Numbered from the stretch's first letter, positions 53,030-62,012 are shown. The stretch is 64,000 nt of DNA from UBA2336 sp964419145 (GCA_964419145.1 CAYQOM010000002.1:248001-312000); one strand, 5' to 3'. Translations and numbers: made by a program. The notes: generated by a model from the sequence alone, not told the origin.

Positions 53030-53647
53030 TTACTGCCGGGGTTTTAGTTCCCCGCGAATCAACTGATTATATTGTTCGCAGGTAAGCAGTCCGTGCTTGT
53101 CGCAGTAATTGCAGGTTTTGTATTCGTTTCCGAAGGCGCCCTTCTTAACAATAACAGTAGTGCCTTTACAAACCGGGCACATTACTTTTCCGGTGGGGCC
53201 ACAGTCGATGTCGTAATTTTGTGAAAGCACTTCCTGCGCTTTGGCCGCTTCGCGGGCGCGTTCGTTGAGCACCTCAACCTCAGCTTTCTTTAGCAGGACA
53301 ACGGCTTCTGCATAATGCTGCCCGGTTGTTCCTTTCAGTTGAATGTACTTGTTCAACCAATCGACACTTTGTTTGAATTTATTCAGGTAAAAAGAATTTT
53401 TACCAAAGTAAAAGGTAAGGTCAGAAGGTACACCGCGGATGTTATTCAGCACGTAAACAAATTTTTCATCAGCATCTGCATATAAACCCTCATTCATCTG
53501 ACTAACCGCTTCATCCATCGTGCGGAGCAACGCAGCTCGTTTGGCTTGTTCCTGTTCAGCACGCAATTGTTGCGCGGCTGCGCGATCATCCTGAGCAACT
53601 ACAGATACAGAAAATGTACAAAAAAGGAAAAAGAGAAATTGTTTCAT
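53030..53647 (-). CDS. Exported TPR-like protein with DnaJ-like zinc ribbon
   Basis: A 205-residue secreted protein with a signal peptide ending near VVAQ (residue 18). A helical middle (about residues 20-140) includes a TPR-like pair around residues 70-115. The C-terminus carries CPVCKG, CNYCDKHG and a final LLTC, forming a DnaJ-type zinc-ribbon pattern. I chose the ATG at 53647; the frame extends to a codon that overlaps the ACMSD gene. It follows that gene by 4 bases, so they may share a transcript. No function known. Confidence 0.7.
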   Translation of the reverse strand: MKQFLFFLFCTFSVSVVAQDDRAAAQQLRAEQEQAKRAALLRTMDEAVSQMNEGLYADADEKFVYVLNNIRGVPSDLTFYFGKNSFYLNKFKQSVDWLNKYIQLKGTTGQHYAEAVVLLKKAEVEVLNERAREAAKAQEVLSQNYDIDCGPTGKVMCPVCKGTTVIVKKGAFGNEYKTCNYCDKHGLLTCEQYNQLIRGELKPRQ

Positions 53648-53651
53648 GCGT

Positions 53652-54659
53652 TTACCTAAATCGATCCTCGGATACACCTAACCATTCGAGCGGGGCTTTG
53701 TAAAAAATATCTTCTTTAACAGAAGTTTCCAGGTTCATGTCTTCAATAAACTTGCCAATTTCCAAATCTCCAAGCGGAAAAGGATAATCGGAGCCGAGCA
53801 CCACTTTTTTGGATCCAATCATGTTGAGTACATATTCCAACATGATCGGGTCATGGGTTATGCTATCAACCCAAAACTTACCCAAATAGTTACGCGGGTT
53901 TACCGGGTTATCCATGGCCACCAGGTCGGGCCGACAATTGAAACCATGCTCAATACGCCCAAGCGTGGCCAGAAATGAGCCACCGGCATGCGAAAACATG
54001 ACACGAATGTTGGGAAGCTTTTCAAAGATGCCGCTGAAGATCATGGAACAAATAGCACGGGTTGTTTCGGCAGGCATGCCCACCAGCCACGGCAACCAAT
54101 AGCGTTGCATATTTTTTTGTCCCATCATGTTCCAGGGATGGACCATTACCGCCATGCCCAGTTTTTCGCACGCTTCAAAAATGGGGTAGAATCGGTCTTC
54201 ATTGAGATTCAGATCGTTTATGTTCGATCCGATTTGTATGCCTTGTAATCCGATTTTTTTACAGCGTTCCAGTTCCTGTACAGCCAGCTCAGTATCCTGC
54301 ATGGGCAGTGTGCCCAATCCCAGGTAGTGTTTGGGATATTTCTCAATCAGTTCGGCAATGTGATCGTTTAGAAACTGGGAAAGATCCAGGCAATCCAACG
54401 GTTTGGCCCAATACGAAAACATGACGGGTATGGTGCATACCACCTGAACCTGCGTGTTGAAGTGCGCGTATTCGTCAATTCGGAGTTTCGGGTTCCAAGC
54501 ATTTTCCTTGATTTCGCGAAAGAACTGGTTGCCCCGCATCATTTTGGCAGATCCTTTTTTATGATGCTGCAGATAAATAAAATCGCCATACCCGAATTTT
54601 TCACTCCAGTTGGGCAGCTTTTTTGGAATGATGTGCGTATGGGTATCGATTTTAAGCAT
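53652..54659 (-). CDS. Amidohydrolase-family decarboxylase, ACMSD-like
   Basis: Likely 2-amino-3-carboxymuconate-6-semialdehyde decarboxylase, a zinc enzyme of the kynurenine route. The metal ligands are His7 and His9 in DTHTH, His in VMVHPW (about residue 174), His in FSHAGG (about 225) and Asp in GSDYPFP (about 295). Trp-rich segments (YWLPWLVGMP) match ACMSD. The 335-residue length is normal. None of the other kynurenine genes is nearby, so the pathway role is inference and another ring- or acid-decarboxylation is possible. Confidence 0.87.
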   Translation of the reverse strand: MLKIDTHTHIIPKKLPNWSEKFGYGDFIYLQHHKKGSAKMMRGNQFFREIKENAWNPKLRIDEYAHFNTQVQVVCTIPVMFSYWAKPLDCLDLSQFLNDHIAELIEKYPKHYLGLGTLPMQDTELAVQELERCKKIGLQGIQIGSNINDLNLNEDRFYPIFEACEKLGMAVMVHPWNMMGQKNMQRYWLPWLVGMPAETTRAICSMIFSGIFEKLPNIRVMFSHAGGSFLATLGRIEHGFNCRPDLVAMDNPVNPRNYLGKFWVDSITHDPIMLEYVLNMIGSKKVVLGSDYPFPLGDLEIGKFIEDMNLETSVKEDIFYKAPLEWLGVSEDRFR

Positions 54660-54724
54660 GGATTGTTTTTACAATCCTGCAATATCGGAGTTTTTTAAGT
54701 CCGTATGAAGTTCAGAAATGAAGA

Positions 54725-55384
54725 TTATTCTTCATTCCATTGCACACTTTCCCGTAAGGTGCGCTCATCATAGCGAAGTCCGTATTGATCAAGAACTTCT
54801 TGCGGCACACCATCCCATTGATTTGGTTTATTACCGGCATAACCAAGATCTTTTAATCCGATTTCGCTTGTAAAGAAGCCGGTGGCCGTTAAATCGCGCA
54901 GCAGGTTGAAAAAGGTTACGCCCTGTTTCATCTCAGGTTTTGCTTTTTCGGGATAAGCGATTTCATCAACAAGGGCAAGTTGCTGTTCCGATGAACAATC
55001 GACAAACGTTTTGTTATGTCGCTTCAGGCATTGAACATCAAGCCACTTGAGTCCGCCACGCAAGGGGAGTTGATGGCGCTGCATGTCTTTCACAATGAAT
55101 TCAATAAAATTGTGAACACCTGCATCGGTTGCACTTCCACTGGTTTCATCTTTCGGAATAATAATGTCGATCAATACTTTGATGGTATTCATTTCATGCT
55201 CATCAAAGAATTTTTCTGACAATAATTTTTCATCACGTACCTGTTCGAATGGATGCCGGTCTATGCCTGAAGTTTTTACCAGTGTTGCTTCGGTTTCCTT
55301 TGTGTCTGTTTCGCACGACTGCAACAGAATACCTGATGATACGGCAGTTAAGGCTATTGCTTTTAATGAATCCCTTCTCTTCAT
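54725..55384 (-). CDS. Gluconate 2-dehydrogenase subunit 3-family protein
   Basis: A 219-residue periplasmic partner of the adjacent oxidoreductase. The N-terminus has a Tat-type RR motif (MKRRDSLK) and the lipobox LLQSC, so it is exported folded and lipidated. The family's conserved KVLIDIIIPKDE and FFNLLRDLTATGFFTSEIG regions are present. Its start overlaps the GMC gene's stop by 4 bases (ATGA). It likely anchors or helps export the FAD subunit. Confidence 0.9.
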   Translation of the reverse strand: MKRRDSLKAIALTAVSSGILLQSCETDTKETEATLVKTSGIDRHPFEQVRDEKLLSEKFFDEHEMNTIKVLIDIIIPKDETSGSATDAGVHNFIEFIVKDMQRHQLPLRGGLKWLDVQCLKRHNKTFVDCSSEQQLALVDEIAYPEKAKPEMKQGVTFFNLLRDLTATGFFTSEIGLKDLGYAGNKPNQWDGVPQEVLDQYGLRYDERTLRESVQWNEE

Positions 55385-57120
55385 ACATTCTGTTGTTTAA
55401 ACTGTTCAATAATATAATCGGATGCTCTCCACGATAAAGCCAGGATGGTCCAAGTCGGATTTTTATCTGCTTGAGAAACAAAGGGTCCGCCATCCACAAC
55501 AAAAAGATTTTTGCAGTCGTGAGCCTGGTTGAATTTATTCACAACTGATCGTTTCGGATCGTTGCCCATTCTTGTTGTTCCAACTTCGTGAATGATTCTT
55601 CCGGGAGTCTCCAGTCCGTAGTTGGTTTCCGGTCCGGCAATTCCCCAGGTAATTACAGCACCCATGTTGTGCATCATTTCCTGAAAGGTTTCTTGCATGT
55701 GTTTTGCCTGCTGAACTTCATAGTCGCTCCATATATAATTGAAACGCAATACCGGAATCCCAAACTTATCCACCGTACCATTCGGGTCAATCTCACAGTA
55801 GTTGCTCTCCAGTGCAATGGCTTCACCGCGACCGGCCATACCCACATTGGCACCCCAATAATACCGGTAGTCATCTTTAAGCGCTGCACCATAACCACCA
55901 CCGGTTTTTTGATTTCCATTGCGATCTGGAAAACGACCGTTCAATCCCTGAATTCCAAAGCCAAATCCATAGCCGGGCATGCCCATGCCACCCCAATATT
56001 CGATGTGATATCCTCTTGGGAAATTAAGCTTCTTATTATCCAACCACCAGGGTGTGTACACATGCATGCCGCCCACACCATCTTCATTGTAGCGTTTGCG
56101 ACCAAAAAGTTTTGGAAGTACACCGCCAATAGCCGCTCCGGTGGAATCGTGTAAATATTTTCCCACCACGTTGCTTGAGTTAGCCAACCCATTCGGGTGC
56201 GTTTTTGATTTCGAGTTCAATAACAACCTGGCCGACTCGCATGCACTGGCCGCCAACACAACTACTTTGGCTTTTATCTGGTATTCCTGCATGTCGTCCT
56301 TGGCCACGTATGATACTCCCGTGGCTTTTCCGCTTTCATCGGTCAGCACTTCGCGTACCATGGCGTTCACGATCACATCGAGGTTATTGGTTTTTGCGGC
56401 CGGTTTAATTAAGCAAGATGAAGAAGAAAAATCGCCATACACGGTGCATCCACGATTACATTGAGCACAGTAAAAACAGGCGCCTCTGTCTTCATTTATT
56501 TTTTTTGTTAGAATAGATAAGCGAGACGGAATAACCGGAATGTTTTGTTTCCCGGCAGCTTCTTTAATGATGAGTTCGTGAAGTCTTGGTTTTGGTGGAG
56601 GAAGAAATTTTCCATCGGGTTCGTTGGGTATTCCTTCCTTACTTCCAAAAACACCGATCAGATCATCTACTTTGTCGTAATAAGGTGCAACGTCATCGTA
56701 GCCAATGGGCCAATCATCGCCTAAGCCATCATGACTTTTTCCTTTAAAGTCTTTCGGGCCAAAACGCAATGAAATTCTTCCCCAGTGGTTTGTTCTTCCT
56801 CCCAGCATGCGGGAACGAAACCAATCGAATTGTGTTCCGGGTACGCGTGTATAGGGTTCACCTTCCATTTCCCAACCACCATAGGCCGCATCAAAATCGC
56901 CAAACGGACGGAAGGTTGTGCCTGCGCCTCTTCGCAATGATTCATAGGGCCATTTGAGTTGTGTTACATTCTTGGCAGGATCATACCAGGGGCCGGCCTC
57001 CAGTACTACCACTTTTAAACCGGCTTGCGTAAGTACGTAAGCTGCCATACCGCCACCGGCACCTGAGCCCACAATACACACATCATATTGATTACTGTTC
57101 TCTTTGATTTGAAAAGGCAT
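55381..57120 (-). CDS. GMC-family FAD oxidoreductase
   Basis: A 579-residue sugar or alcohol dehydrogenase-like flavoprotein. The FAD Rossmann motif GSGAGGG is at residues 18-24. A Cys cluster CFYCAQCNRGC lies near residue 220, as in the large subunit of gluconate and related dehydrogenases. The C-terminus has HEVGTTRMG and the NPTWTI motif with the catalytic His/Asn pair. It has no signal peptide, so it should leave the cytoplasm with its Tat-borne partner. Substrate unknown. Confidence 0.93.
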   Translation of the reverse strand: MPFQIKENSNQYDVCIVGSGAGGGMAAYVLTQAGLKVVVLEAGPWYDPAKNVTQLKWPYESLRRGAGTTFRPFGDFDAAYGGWEMEGEPYTRVPGTQFDWFRSRMLGGRTNHWGRISLRFGPKDFKGKSHDGLGDDWPIGYDDVAPYYDKVDDLIGVFGSKEGIPNEPDGKFLPPPKPRLHELIIKEAAGKQNIPVIPSRLSILTKKINEDRGACFYCAQCNRGCTVYGDFSSSSCLIKPAAKTNNLDVIVNAMVREVLTDESGKATGVSYVAKDDMQEYQIKAKVVVLAASACESARLLLNSKSKTHPNGLANSSNVVGKYLHDSTGAAIGGVLPKLFGRKRYNEDGVGGMHVYTPWWLDNKKLNFPRGYHIEYWGGMGMPGYGFGFGIQGLNGRFPDRNGNQKTGGGYGAALKDDYRYYWGANVGMAGRGEAIALESNYCEIDPNGTVDKFGIPVLRFNYIWSDYEVQQAKHMQETFQEMMHNMGAVITWGIAGPETNYGLETPGRIIHEVGTTRMGNDPKRSVVNKFNQAHDCKNLFVVDGGPFVSQADKNPTWTILALSWRASDYIIEQFKQQNV

Positions 57121-57188
57121 GAAGCAATGAGATTAAGTTCGTTAAATGTAAAATTTTCTTTTAAGTTTAAAAACGAAATATCGTGTAC
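57121..57188. promoter_or_regulatory. Divergent promoter region between GMC and GH29 genes
   Basis: These 68 AT-rich bases separate two divergent genes and must contain promoters for both. A TACATTTA on the minus strand approximates the Bacteroidota TAnnTTTG box, but I see no paired TTG element at the right spacing. Confidence 0.4.
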
Positions 57189-58589
57189 ATGACGAGGTAT
57201 TTTTCTTTAGTGGTTGTATTGCTTCTCTTGACAAACTGCTCCAATGAGAAGCTTTCACCTTTTGGTGCCACACCTTCTGAAAGTCAATTGCAGTGGCATG
57301 AACTTGAATACTACATGTTCATTCATTTCGGTCCGAATACCTTTACGAACGTTGAGTGGGGAGAGGGAAACGAGGATCCGAAGATTTTTAATCCAACCCA
57401 ACTGGATTGCAAGCAATGGGCCGCTACTGCGAAACAAGCGGGCATGAAAGGAATTATTATAACAGCAAAACATCACGATGGTTTCTGCTTGTGGCCCAGT
57501 AAATACAGTACTCATACCGTTCGTGAAAGTTTGTGGAAAAATGGAGAAGGCGATGTGTTACGCGAGCTTTCCGATGCTTGCCGCGAATACGGGTTGAAGT
57601 TTGGCGTATACCTTTCTCCGTGGGATCGCAATTATCCCGATTACGGAACGCCTGAATACAACCAGGTTTTTGTAAACATGTTGGGAGAGGTGCTTACCAA
57701 TTATGGTGATGTGTTTGAACAATGGTTTGATGGTGCAAATGGGGAAGGGCCAAATGGCAAGAAGCAGGAGTATGACTGGCCGTTGTTTAACAGTACCGTT
57801 TATAAGCATCAGCCCAATGCCATTATATTTAGTGATGCAGGACCGGGTTGCCGCTGGGTTGGAAATGAAAAGGGTTTTGCGGGATTGACCAACTGGAACA
57901 CGCTAAATGTTAAAAAAGTTTATCCAGGTTATCCCGATTACCATGAACTTACACCGGGTCATGAAGATGGAACACATTGGGTACCGGCTGAGTGTGATGT
58001 TTCAATCCGACCGGGTTGGTTTTATAGTCCGGATACAGATGATCAAGTAAAATCATTGGATGAACTGGTGGAAATTTATTACGGATCGGTAGGGCGCGGT
58101 TCGAATTTACTGCTGAACGTACCGGTTGATCGAAGAGGATTGATTCCATACGCGGATTCGGTGAGGTTGATGGAACTAGCAGAGGTGATCCGAAATTCCT
58201 TTGACGAGAATTTGGCCGTTATGGGTGAAGTCAGCGCATCATCTGCTTTCAATAATTTCAATGCTAAGCATCTTGTTGATAATGATGAGCGCACTTACTG
58301 GGCTGCCGCGGATTCATTGGCGGAAATTGAATTGACATTGAATGATCCGAAAACCTTTAACCGGATTGTGTTGCAGGAGGGAATTGAATTCGGGCAACGG
58401 GTAAAAGCATTTGCTGTTGATGTTTGGAAGGATGGTCGTTATGAAGAACTGGATCGGCAGACGACTATCGGATATAAACGAATCCTTAGCTTCAACGAAG
58501 TAACCACAACGAAAGTCAGGGTTCGCATCCTTGAAGCCAAGGCACCACCGGTGTTGGGTGAGATTAAACTATTTCGTGTTGAGGAGTAA
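57189..58589 (+). CDS. GH29 alpha-L-fucosidase lipoprotein with C-terminal discoidin-like domain
   Basis: A 466-residue glycoside hydrolase removing alpha-linked fucose. The lipobox LLTNC puts the lipid anchor at about residue 18. The GH29 barrel is about residues 35-340, with the catalytic Asp in WFDGANG (about 174) and the motifs IHFGPNTFT and AKHHDGFCLW. The C-terminal part (about 350-466) looks like an F5/8-type carbohydrate-binding domain. The ATG at 57189 follows a GTG at 57183 that I consider less likely. Its stop codon directly abuts the stop of the small basic-protein gene, which converges with it. Confidence 0.92.
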   Translation: MTRYFSLVVVLLLLTNCSNEKLSPFGATPSESQLQWHELEYYMFIHFGPNTFTNVEWGEGNEDPKIFNPTQLDCKQWAATAKQAGMKGIIITAKHHDGFCLWPSKYSTHTVRESLWKNGEGDVLRELSDACREYGLKFGVYLSPWDRNYPDYGTPEYNQVFVNMLGEVLTNYGDVFEQWFDGANGEGPNGKKQEYDWPLFNSTVYKHQPNAIIFSDAGPGCRWVGNEKGFAGLTNWNTLNVKKVYPGYPDYHELTPGHEDGTHWVPAECDVSIRPGWFYSPDTDDQVKSLDELVEIYYGSVGRGSNLLLNVPVDRRGLIPYADSVRLMELAEVIRNSFDENLAVMGEVSASSAFNNFNAKHLVDNDERTYWAAADSLAEIELTLNDPKTFNRIVLQEGIEFGQRVKAFAVDVWKDGRYEELDRQTTIGYKRILSFNEVTTTKVRVRILEAKAPPVLGEIKLFRVEE

Positions 58590-58850
58590 TTAATTTCCCC
58601 TTCTGCGATTCACGCGCCTGTCTGTTCGCTTTTGCTTGCGGTCTATACGGTTGCCACGTCTTTCTACACGGTCATCAACTCTTCCGATACCATTCGGGTT
58701 TCGTTTGTCGATTCTTTCCTGGCGGTTAGAGTTTACATTTTCACGCTTTTGCAGACGCTTCTGACGGATGTTCTGGTTGTCCTGCGCTTTTGCAGAAAAG
58801 GAGGCAACAAAGATCAGTAATAAAGTACTTAAGATGATTCTCGATTTCAT
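58590..58850 (-). CDS. Small secreted Arg-rich protein (86 aa)
   Basis: An 86-residue protein with a signal peptide ending in AKAQ (residue 23). The mature part is unusually basic and rich in Arg, Asn, Gln and Asp, with recurring RxER/RxDR segments and no hydrophobic core, so it may be disordered. Such proteins occur near envelope genes in Bacteroidota without known roles. It converges on the fucosidase gene. Confidence 0.7.
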   Translation of the reverse strand: MKSRIILSTLLLIFVASFSAKAQDNQNIRQKRLQKRENVNSNRQERIDKRNPNGIGRVDDRVERRGNRIDRKQKRTDRRVNRRRGN

Positions 58851-58898
58851 AGTGTCTTTGATTTTAACGCTCCTTGGATAGGGATTATCAAAAAAGGT

Positions 58899-59132
58899 TT
58901 AATCAGGTTCTTGATTTTTTTTTGGAACCGGGTCATACCCACTCGTTCCCCACGGATGACACCGCGCTATGCGCTTCACCCCTAACAACGTACCCTTGAG
59001 TGCGCCCCATTCCTGTATTGCCTCTATGGTATACTGCGAACAAGAAGGCGTATGCCTGCAATGTGCTCCAAGCAGCGGAGAAATGCTGAGCTGGTAGAAG
59101 CGGATGGGGAGGATAAAGATTTTCTTAAGCAT
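58899..59132 (-). CDS. yidD: Membrane protein insertion efficiency factor YidD
   Basis: A 77-residue protein that assists YidC-dependent membrane insertion. The conserved pattern is present: FYQLSISPLLGAHCRHTPSCSQY (cited as one stretch with key residues P-L-L-G and the two Cys), then EWGALKG and CHPWGTSGYDPVP. I use the ATG at 59132; upstream codons fall in the repeat at 59144-59195. It is isolated from yidC, rpmH and rnpA here. Confidence 0.93.
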   Translation of the reverse strand: MLKKIFILPIRFYQLSISPLLGAHCRHTPSCSQYTIEAIQEWGALKGTLLGVKRIARCHPWGTSGYDPVPKKNQEPD

Positions 59133-59143
59133 CTTTTTTAGTT

Positions 59144-59195
59144 GCGAGCTACTTGCTACGAGCTGCAAGCTCGAGGCTTGAAGCTGGTAGCTCGC
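59144..59195. repeat. Palindromic repeat (GCGAGCTAC/GCTGCAAGC class)
   Basis: The outer arms GCGAGCTAC (59144-59152) and GTAGCTCGC (59187-59195) match perfectly, and inner CAAGC/GCTTG form a second stem. It shares the 10-mer AGCTGCAAGC with the element at 17966-18028. It lies right after the cysS stop codon and before yidD. Confidence 0.7.
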
Positions 59196-59197
59196 AG

Positions 59198-60694
59198 CTA
59201 TTCAATGGTATACGAAATCTCCCCATCTTTCCCGTCCATCAACTGCACGCCAAGGGCTTTCAGGTCATCCCTGATTTTGTCTGATAATGCATAGTTGCGA
59301 TCGGTGCGGGCTTTTTTGCGGAGATCGATCATCACCCGGATAACACCATCCAGTACGTCAAGGTTCTGACTGCCTTCTTCTTGCAGGCCCAACACATCTT
59401 CCATAAAGGTAATATAGGCCGACTTGAACTTATTGAATGTGTCTGCGTCAAGGTTTGTTAGCTTAACGTTTCCGGATTTCAAGTCGTTAATTCGTGCCGA
59501 CATCTCAAACAATACAGCCAATGTTTTTGCCGTATTGAAATCATCGCTCATGTTTCGATAGGCTTCATCAATCAGTTTTAGTAATTCCTGATCCTGTTTT
59601 CCCTGGCCACCTGAATGCTCCAGTTTTTTTACAGCACTCAGTGCGTTGCTTAATTTTTTGTATCCTTTCTCGGCAGCCTGAAGCGCTTCGTTTGAAAAAT
59701 CAAGCGTGCTGGAGTAATGTGATTGCAACATGAAGAAGCGCACGGCCATCGGACTGTAGGCTTTGCTCAGCAGTGGATGTGAACCCGTAAATAATTCCCT
59801 TGGTAAAAATGAATTGCCTTTCGACTTGCTCATTTTTTCACCGTTAACCGTAAGCATGTTGGCATGCATCCAATAGCGAACTGGTGTTTTTCCGTAGGCA
59901 CCAATGCTTTGCGCAATTTCACATTCGTGGTGTGGAAACTTTAAGTCCATACCGCCACCGTGAATATCGAATTGCTCGCCCAGGTATTTTGTTCCCATAG
60001 CCGAGCACTCCAGGTGCCAGCCGGGTATGCCTTCGCCCCAAGGTGAGGGCCAACGTTGTATGTGATTCGGTGAAACTGCTTTCCAAATGGCAAAGTCAAC
60101 GGAATGGCGCTTTTCATCCTGCCGATCCAACTCACGCGTGCCTTCCAGCAGTTCATCGATGTTGCGTCCGCTCAGTTCTCCATATTTATATTTCTCCATG
60201 AACTTGCGCACATCGAAATACACGGAGCCATTTACTTCATACGCATAACCATTGGCTAGAATCTTCTTCACCATTTCAATCTGCTCAACAATATGCCCGG
60301 TTGCAGTAGGTTCAATAGAAGGAGGAAGGATATTAAATATCCGGCATACATCGTGAAAGCTGAATGTATACTTTTGCACAATTTCCATCGGCTCAAGTTG
60401 TTCAAGCTTGGCGCTTTCTTCAATGCGATCAACACCTTCACCGGCATCATTGGTCAGGTGGCCAGCATCGGTAATGTTGCGAACGTACCGTACTTTGTAT
60501 CCAATATGAGTCAGGTAGCGATAGACAACATCAAAAGCTGTGAACGTTCTGAGATTACCCAGATGCACCTCATTATATACGGTAGGTCCGCAGGAGTACA
60601 ACCCTACGAAAGGCGATTTCAACGGGGTGAATAGTTCTTTTTTGCCCGAAAGGGAATTGGTGATGGAAACCGGGTATTTTTCAAATAAACGCAT
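59198..60694 (-). CDS. cysS: Cysteinyl-tRNA synthetase
   Basis: Charges tRNA-Cys. The HIGH motif appears as HLGN (residues 44-47) and KMSKS is at 287-291. The zinc ligands are Cys35 in YSCGPT, the Cys in GWHLECSAM, and His/Glu in the HHECE motif. The 498-residue length is normal. It starts at the ATG at 60694. A palindromic repeat separates it from yidD. Confidence 0.97.
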   Translation of the reverse strand: MRLFEKYPVSITNSLSGKKELFTPLKSPFVGLYSCGPTVYNEVHLGNLRTFTAFDVVYRYLTHIGYKVRYVRNITDAGHLTNDAGEGVDRIEESAKLEQLEPMEIVQKYTFSFHDVCRIFNILPPSIEPTATGHIVEQIEMVKKILANGYAYEVNGSVYFDVRKFMEKYKYGELSGRNIDELLEGTRELDRQDEKRHSVDFAIWKAVSPNHIQRWPSPWGEGIPGWHLECSAMGTKYLGEQFDIHGGGMDLKFPHHECEIAQSIGAYGKTPVRYWMHANMLTVNGEKMSKSKGNSFLPRELFTGSHPLLSKAYSPMAVRFFMLQSHYSSTLDFSNEALQAAEKGYKKLSNALSAVKKLEHSGGQGKQDQELLKLIDEAYRNMSDDFNTAKTLAVLFEMSARINDLKSGNVKLTNLDADTFNKFKSAYITFMEDVLGLQEEGSQNLDVLDGVIRVMIDLRKKARTDRNYALSDKIRDDLKALGVQLMDGKDGEISYTIE

Positions 60695-60762
60695 AATACA
60701 AAAGTCGGGAGCGAAACTACTAAAAAGTCGATAGTCGGCAGCCTGAGGGCCGGTAGTTTTTG

Positions 60763-61653
60763 CTATTCAACAAACTGAGGCACATGGATGTTCGTTCCCA
60801 GTTGCGCATTGATTTTCGGGATGAGGTACCGGCAAAGTTCGGGCGAGTGAAGTTCTTCGTGCTGGTGCATGAAAAAGTACATGGAGTCGATGCCTTGATC
60901 AGCCCATGCTTTCATGCGTTGAATCCAATCCTCACAGCGGGTATAATCAGTAGGGTGCAGGCCATTGCCTACAAAGCGAATGAAAGCCGATGGGGTTGTC
61001 AGGCGCATGTGCACACAATCTCTTCGGCCGGAAGCATCGGTAATAATGGAACCCGAATGGTTGCGTTCCAACATGTTGAAGACCGCTTCGAATGACTCCG
61101 GATTACCGAACCAGTCTTTGTGTCTTAGTTCGGTATAGAGCTCTATGTCTTTGGGTAGCGATTGAATGAAAGCTTCCAGCGTCTCCAAGGTTTTGGGCCC
61201 CATGCCAGGGTGCGGCATCAGAAAAACTGGACCAAGATTTTTTTCAAAACCGGAAATGCCTTCCAAAAAGCGATCGGTGAGTTCATCAACTTCTTTGAGC
61301 CGTTTGATGTGGGTAATCTGATCAACAAACTTCGGGCAGAATTTAAAGTCATCACCCACTTTACTTTTCCACCCGCTGGTTTGTTTGCGTGTGGGCATGC
61401 GGTAGAACGTAGCATTCAGTTCAATGCAGTTGAATTGTCGGGCGTAGTGTTCCAGAAAATCTCCGGCCTTTGTTTTTTTTGGATATATTTTTCCTACCCA
61501 ATCGGGGCGGCCCCACTTGGCGCATCCCACAAAAATTGTTGGGTTAGTTTTTTTCTTTTGCTTTTTCAATAACGCAGTCGTTCCCGGATGATCGGGGGGG
61601 AGGGTGAAATCGATTTGACTTAAATCTTCCGGATTTACTTTGCCAAACTCCAT
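60763..61653 (-). CDS. DUF72 (YecE)-family protein
   Basis: A 296-residue cytoplasmic TIM-barrel-type protein. The family's N-terminal VGCAKWGRPDWVGKIYP block, the FNCIELNATFYRMP strand and the late MYFFMHQHEE region fit DUF72. The biochemical role of the family is not established. It is transcribed in the same direction as cysS, about 70 bases upstream of it. Confidence 0.9.
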   Translation of the reverse strand: MEFGKVNPEDLSQIDFTLPPDHPGTTALLKKQKKKTNPTIFVGCAKWGRPDWVGKIYPKKTKAGDFLEHYARQFNCIELNATFYRMPTRKQTSGWKSKVGDDFKFCPKFVDQITHIKRLKEVDELTDRFLEGISGFEKNLGPVFLMPHPGMGPKTLETLEAFIQSLPKDIELYTELRHKDWFGNPESFEAVFNMLERNHSGSIITDASGRRDCVHMRLTTPSAFIRFVGNGLHPTDYTRCEDWIQRMKAWADQGIDSMYFFMHQHEELHSPELCRYLIPKINAQLGTNIHVPQFVE

Positions 61654-61663
61654 TATTGATTCA

Positions 61664-61710
61664 ATGATTCGTTGATGTGCTAATTTGGCAATAATTCATC
61701 AACGAATCAT
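61664..61710. repeat. Palindromic repeat (ATGATTCGTTGATG class)
   Basis: Perfect 14-bp arms ATGATTCGTTGATG (61664-61677) and CATCAACGAATCAT (61697-61710) enclose a 19-base spacer. It lies 18 bases past the stop of the 2TM gene and before the DUF72 start. It could be a weak terminator or one more dispersed repeat. Confidence 0.65.
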
Positions 61711-61727
61711 CAAATCAGTGAATTAAG

Positions 61728-62012
61728 TCATTGTCTTTTCATCTTCTCCATTTCTTCTTGGATTTTCCGTTCCTCCCAGTCATCACTGAAAATGATGTTT
61801 TGTCTGAATAAACCGATACCGTGAAAGAAGATGCCAATGCCCCAACCGATCCATACCCATTGGACCCACCACCGGCCCGGACTGCTAAACCAATTGATAA
61901 ATGTGAGAAAGGAAGCTATGGCCAGGTAAGTCAGTACATGACTATAGAATTTTCGCCTGCGTCTTACGCGTTTGCGCGCCTCTTTATATAATTTCTCTTC
62001 TTCTGGTGTCAT
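61728..62012 (-). CDS. 2TM-domain membrane protein
   Basis: A 94-residue protein with two membrane helices (about residues 23-42 and 50-67). A basic N-terminal stretch (KRVRRRRKFYSH) precedes the first helix, then an aromatic-rich linker (PGRWWVQWVWIGWG) and a charged helical tail. This is the Bacteroidota 2TM family, sometimes near LytTR regulators; none adjoins it here. Function unknown. Confidence 0.88.
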   Translation of the reverse strand: MTPEEEKLYKEARKRVRRRRKFYSHVLTYLAIASFLTFINWFSSPGRWWVQWVWIGWGIGIFFHGIGLFRQNIIFSDDWEERKIQEEMEKMKRQ

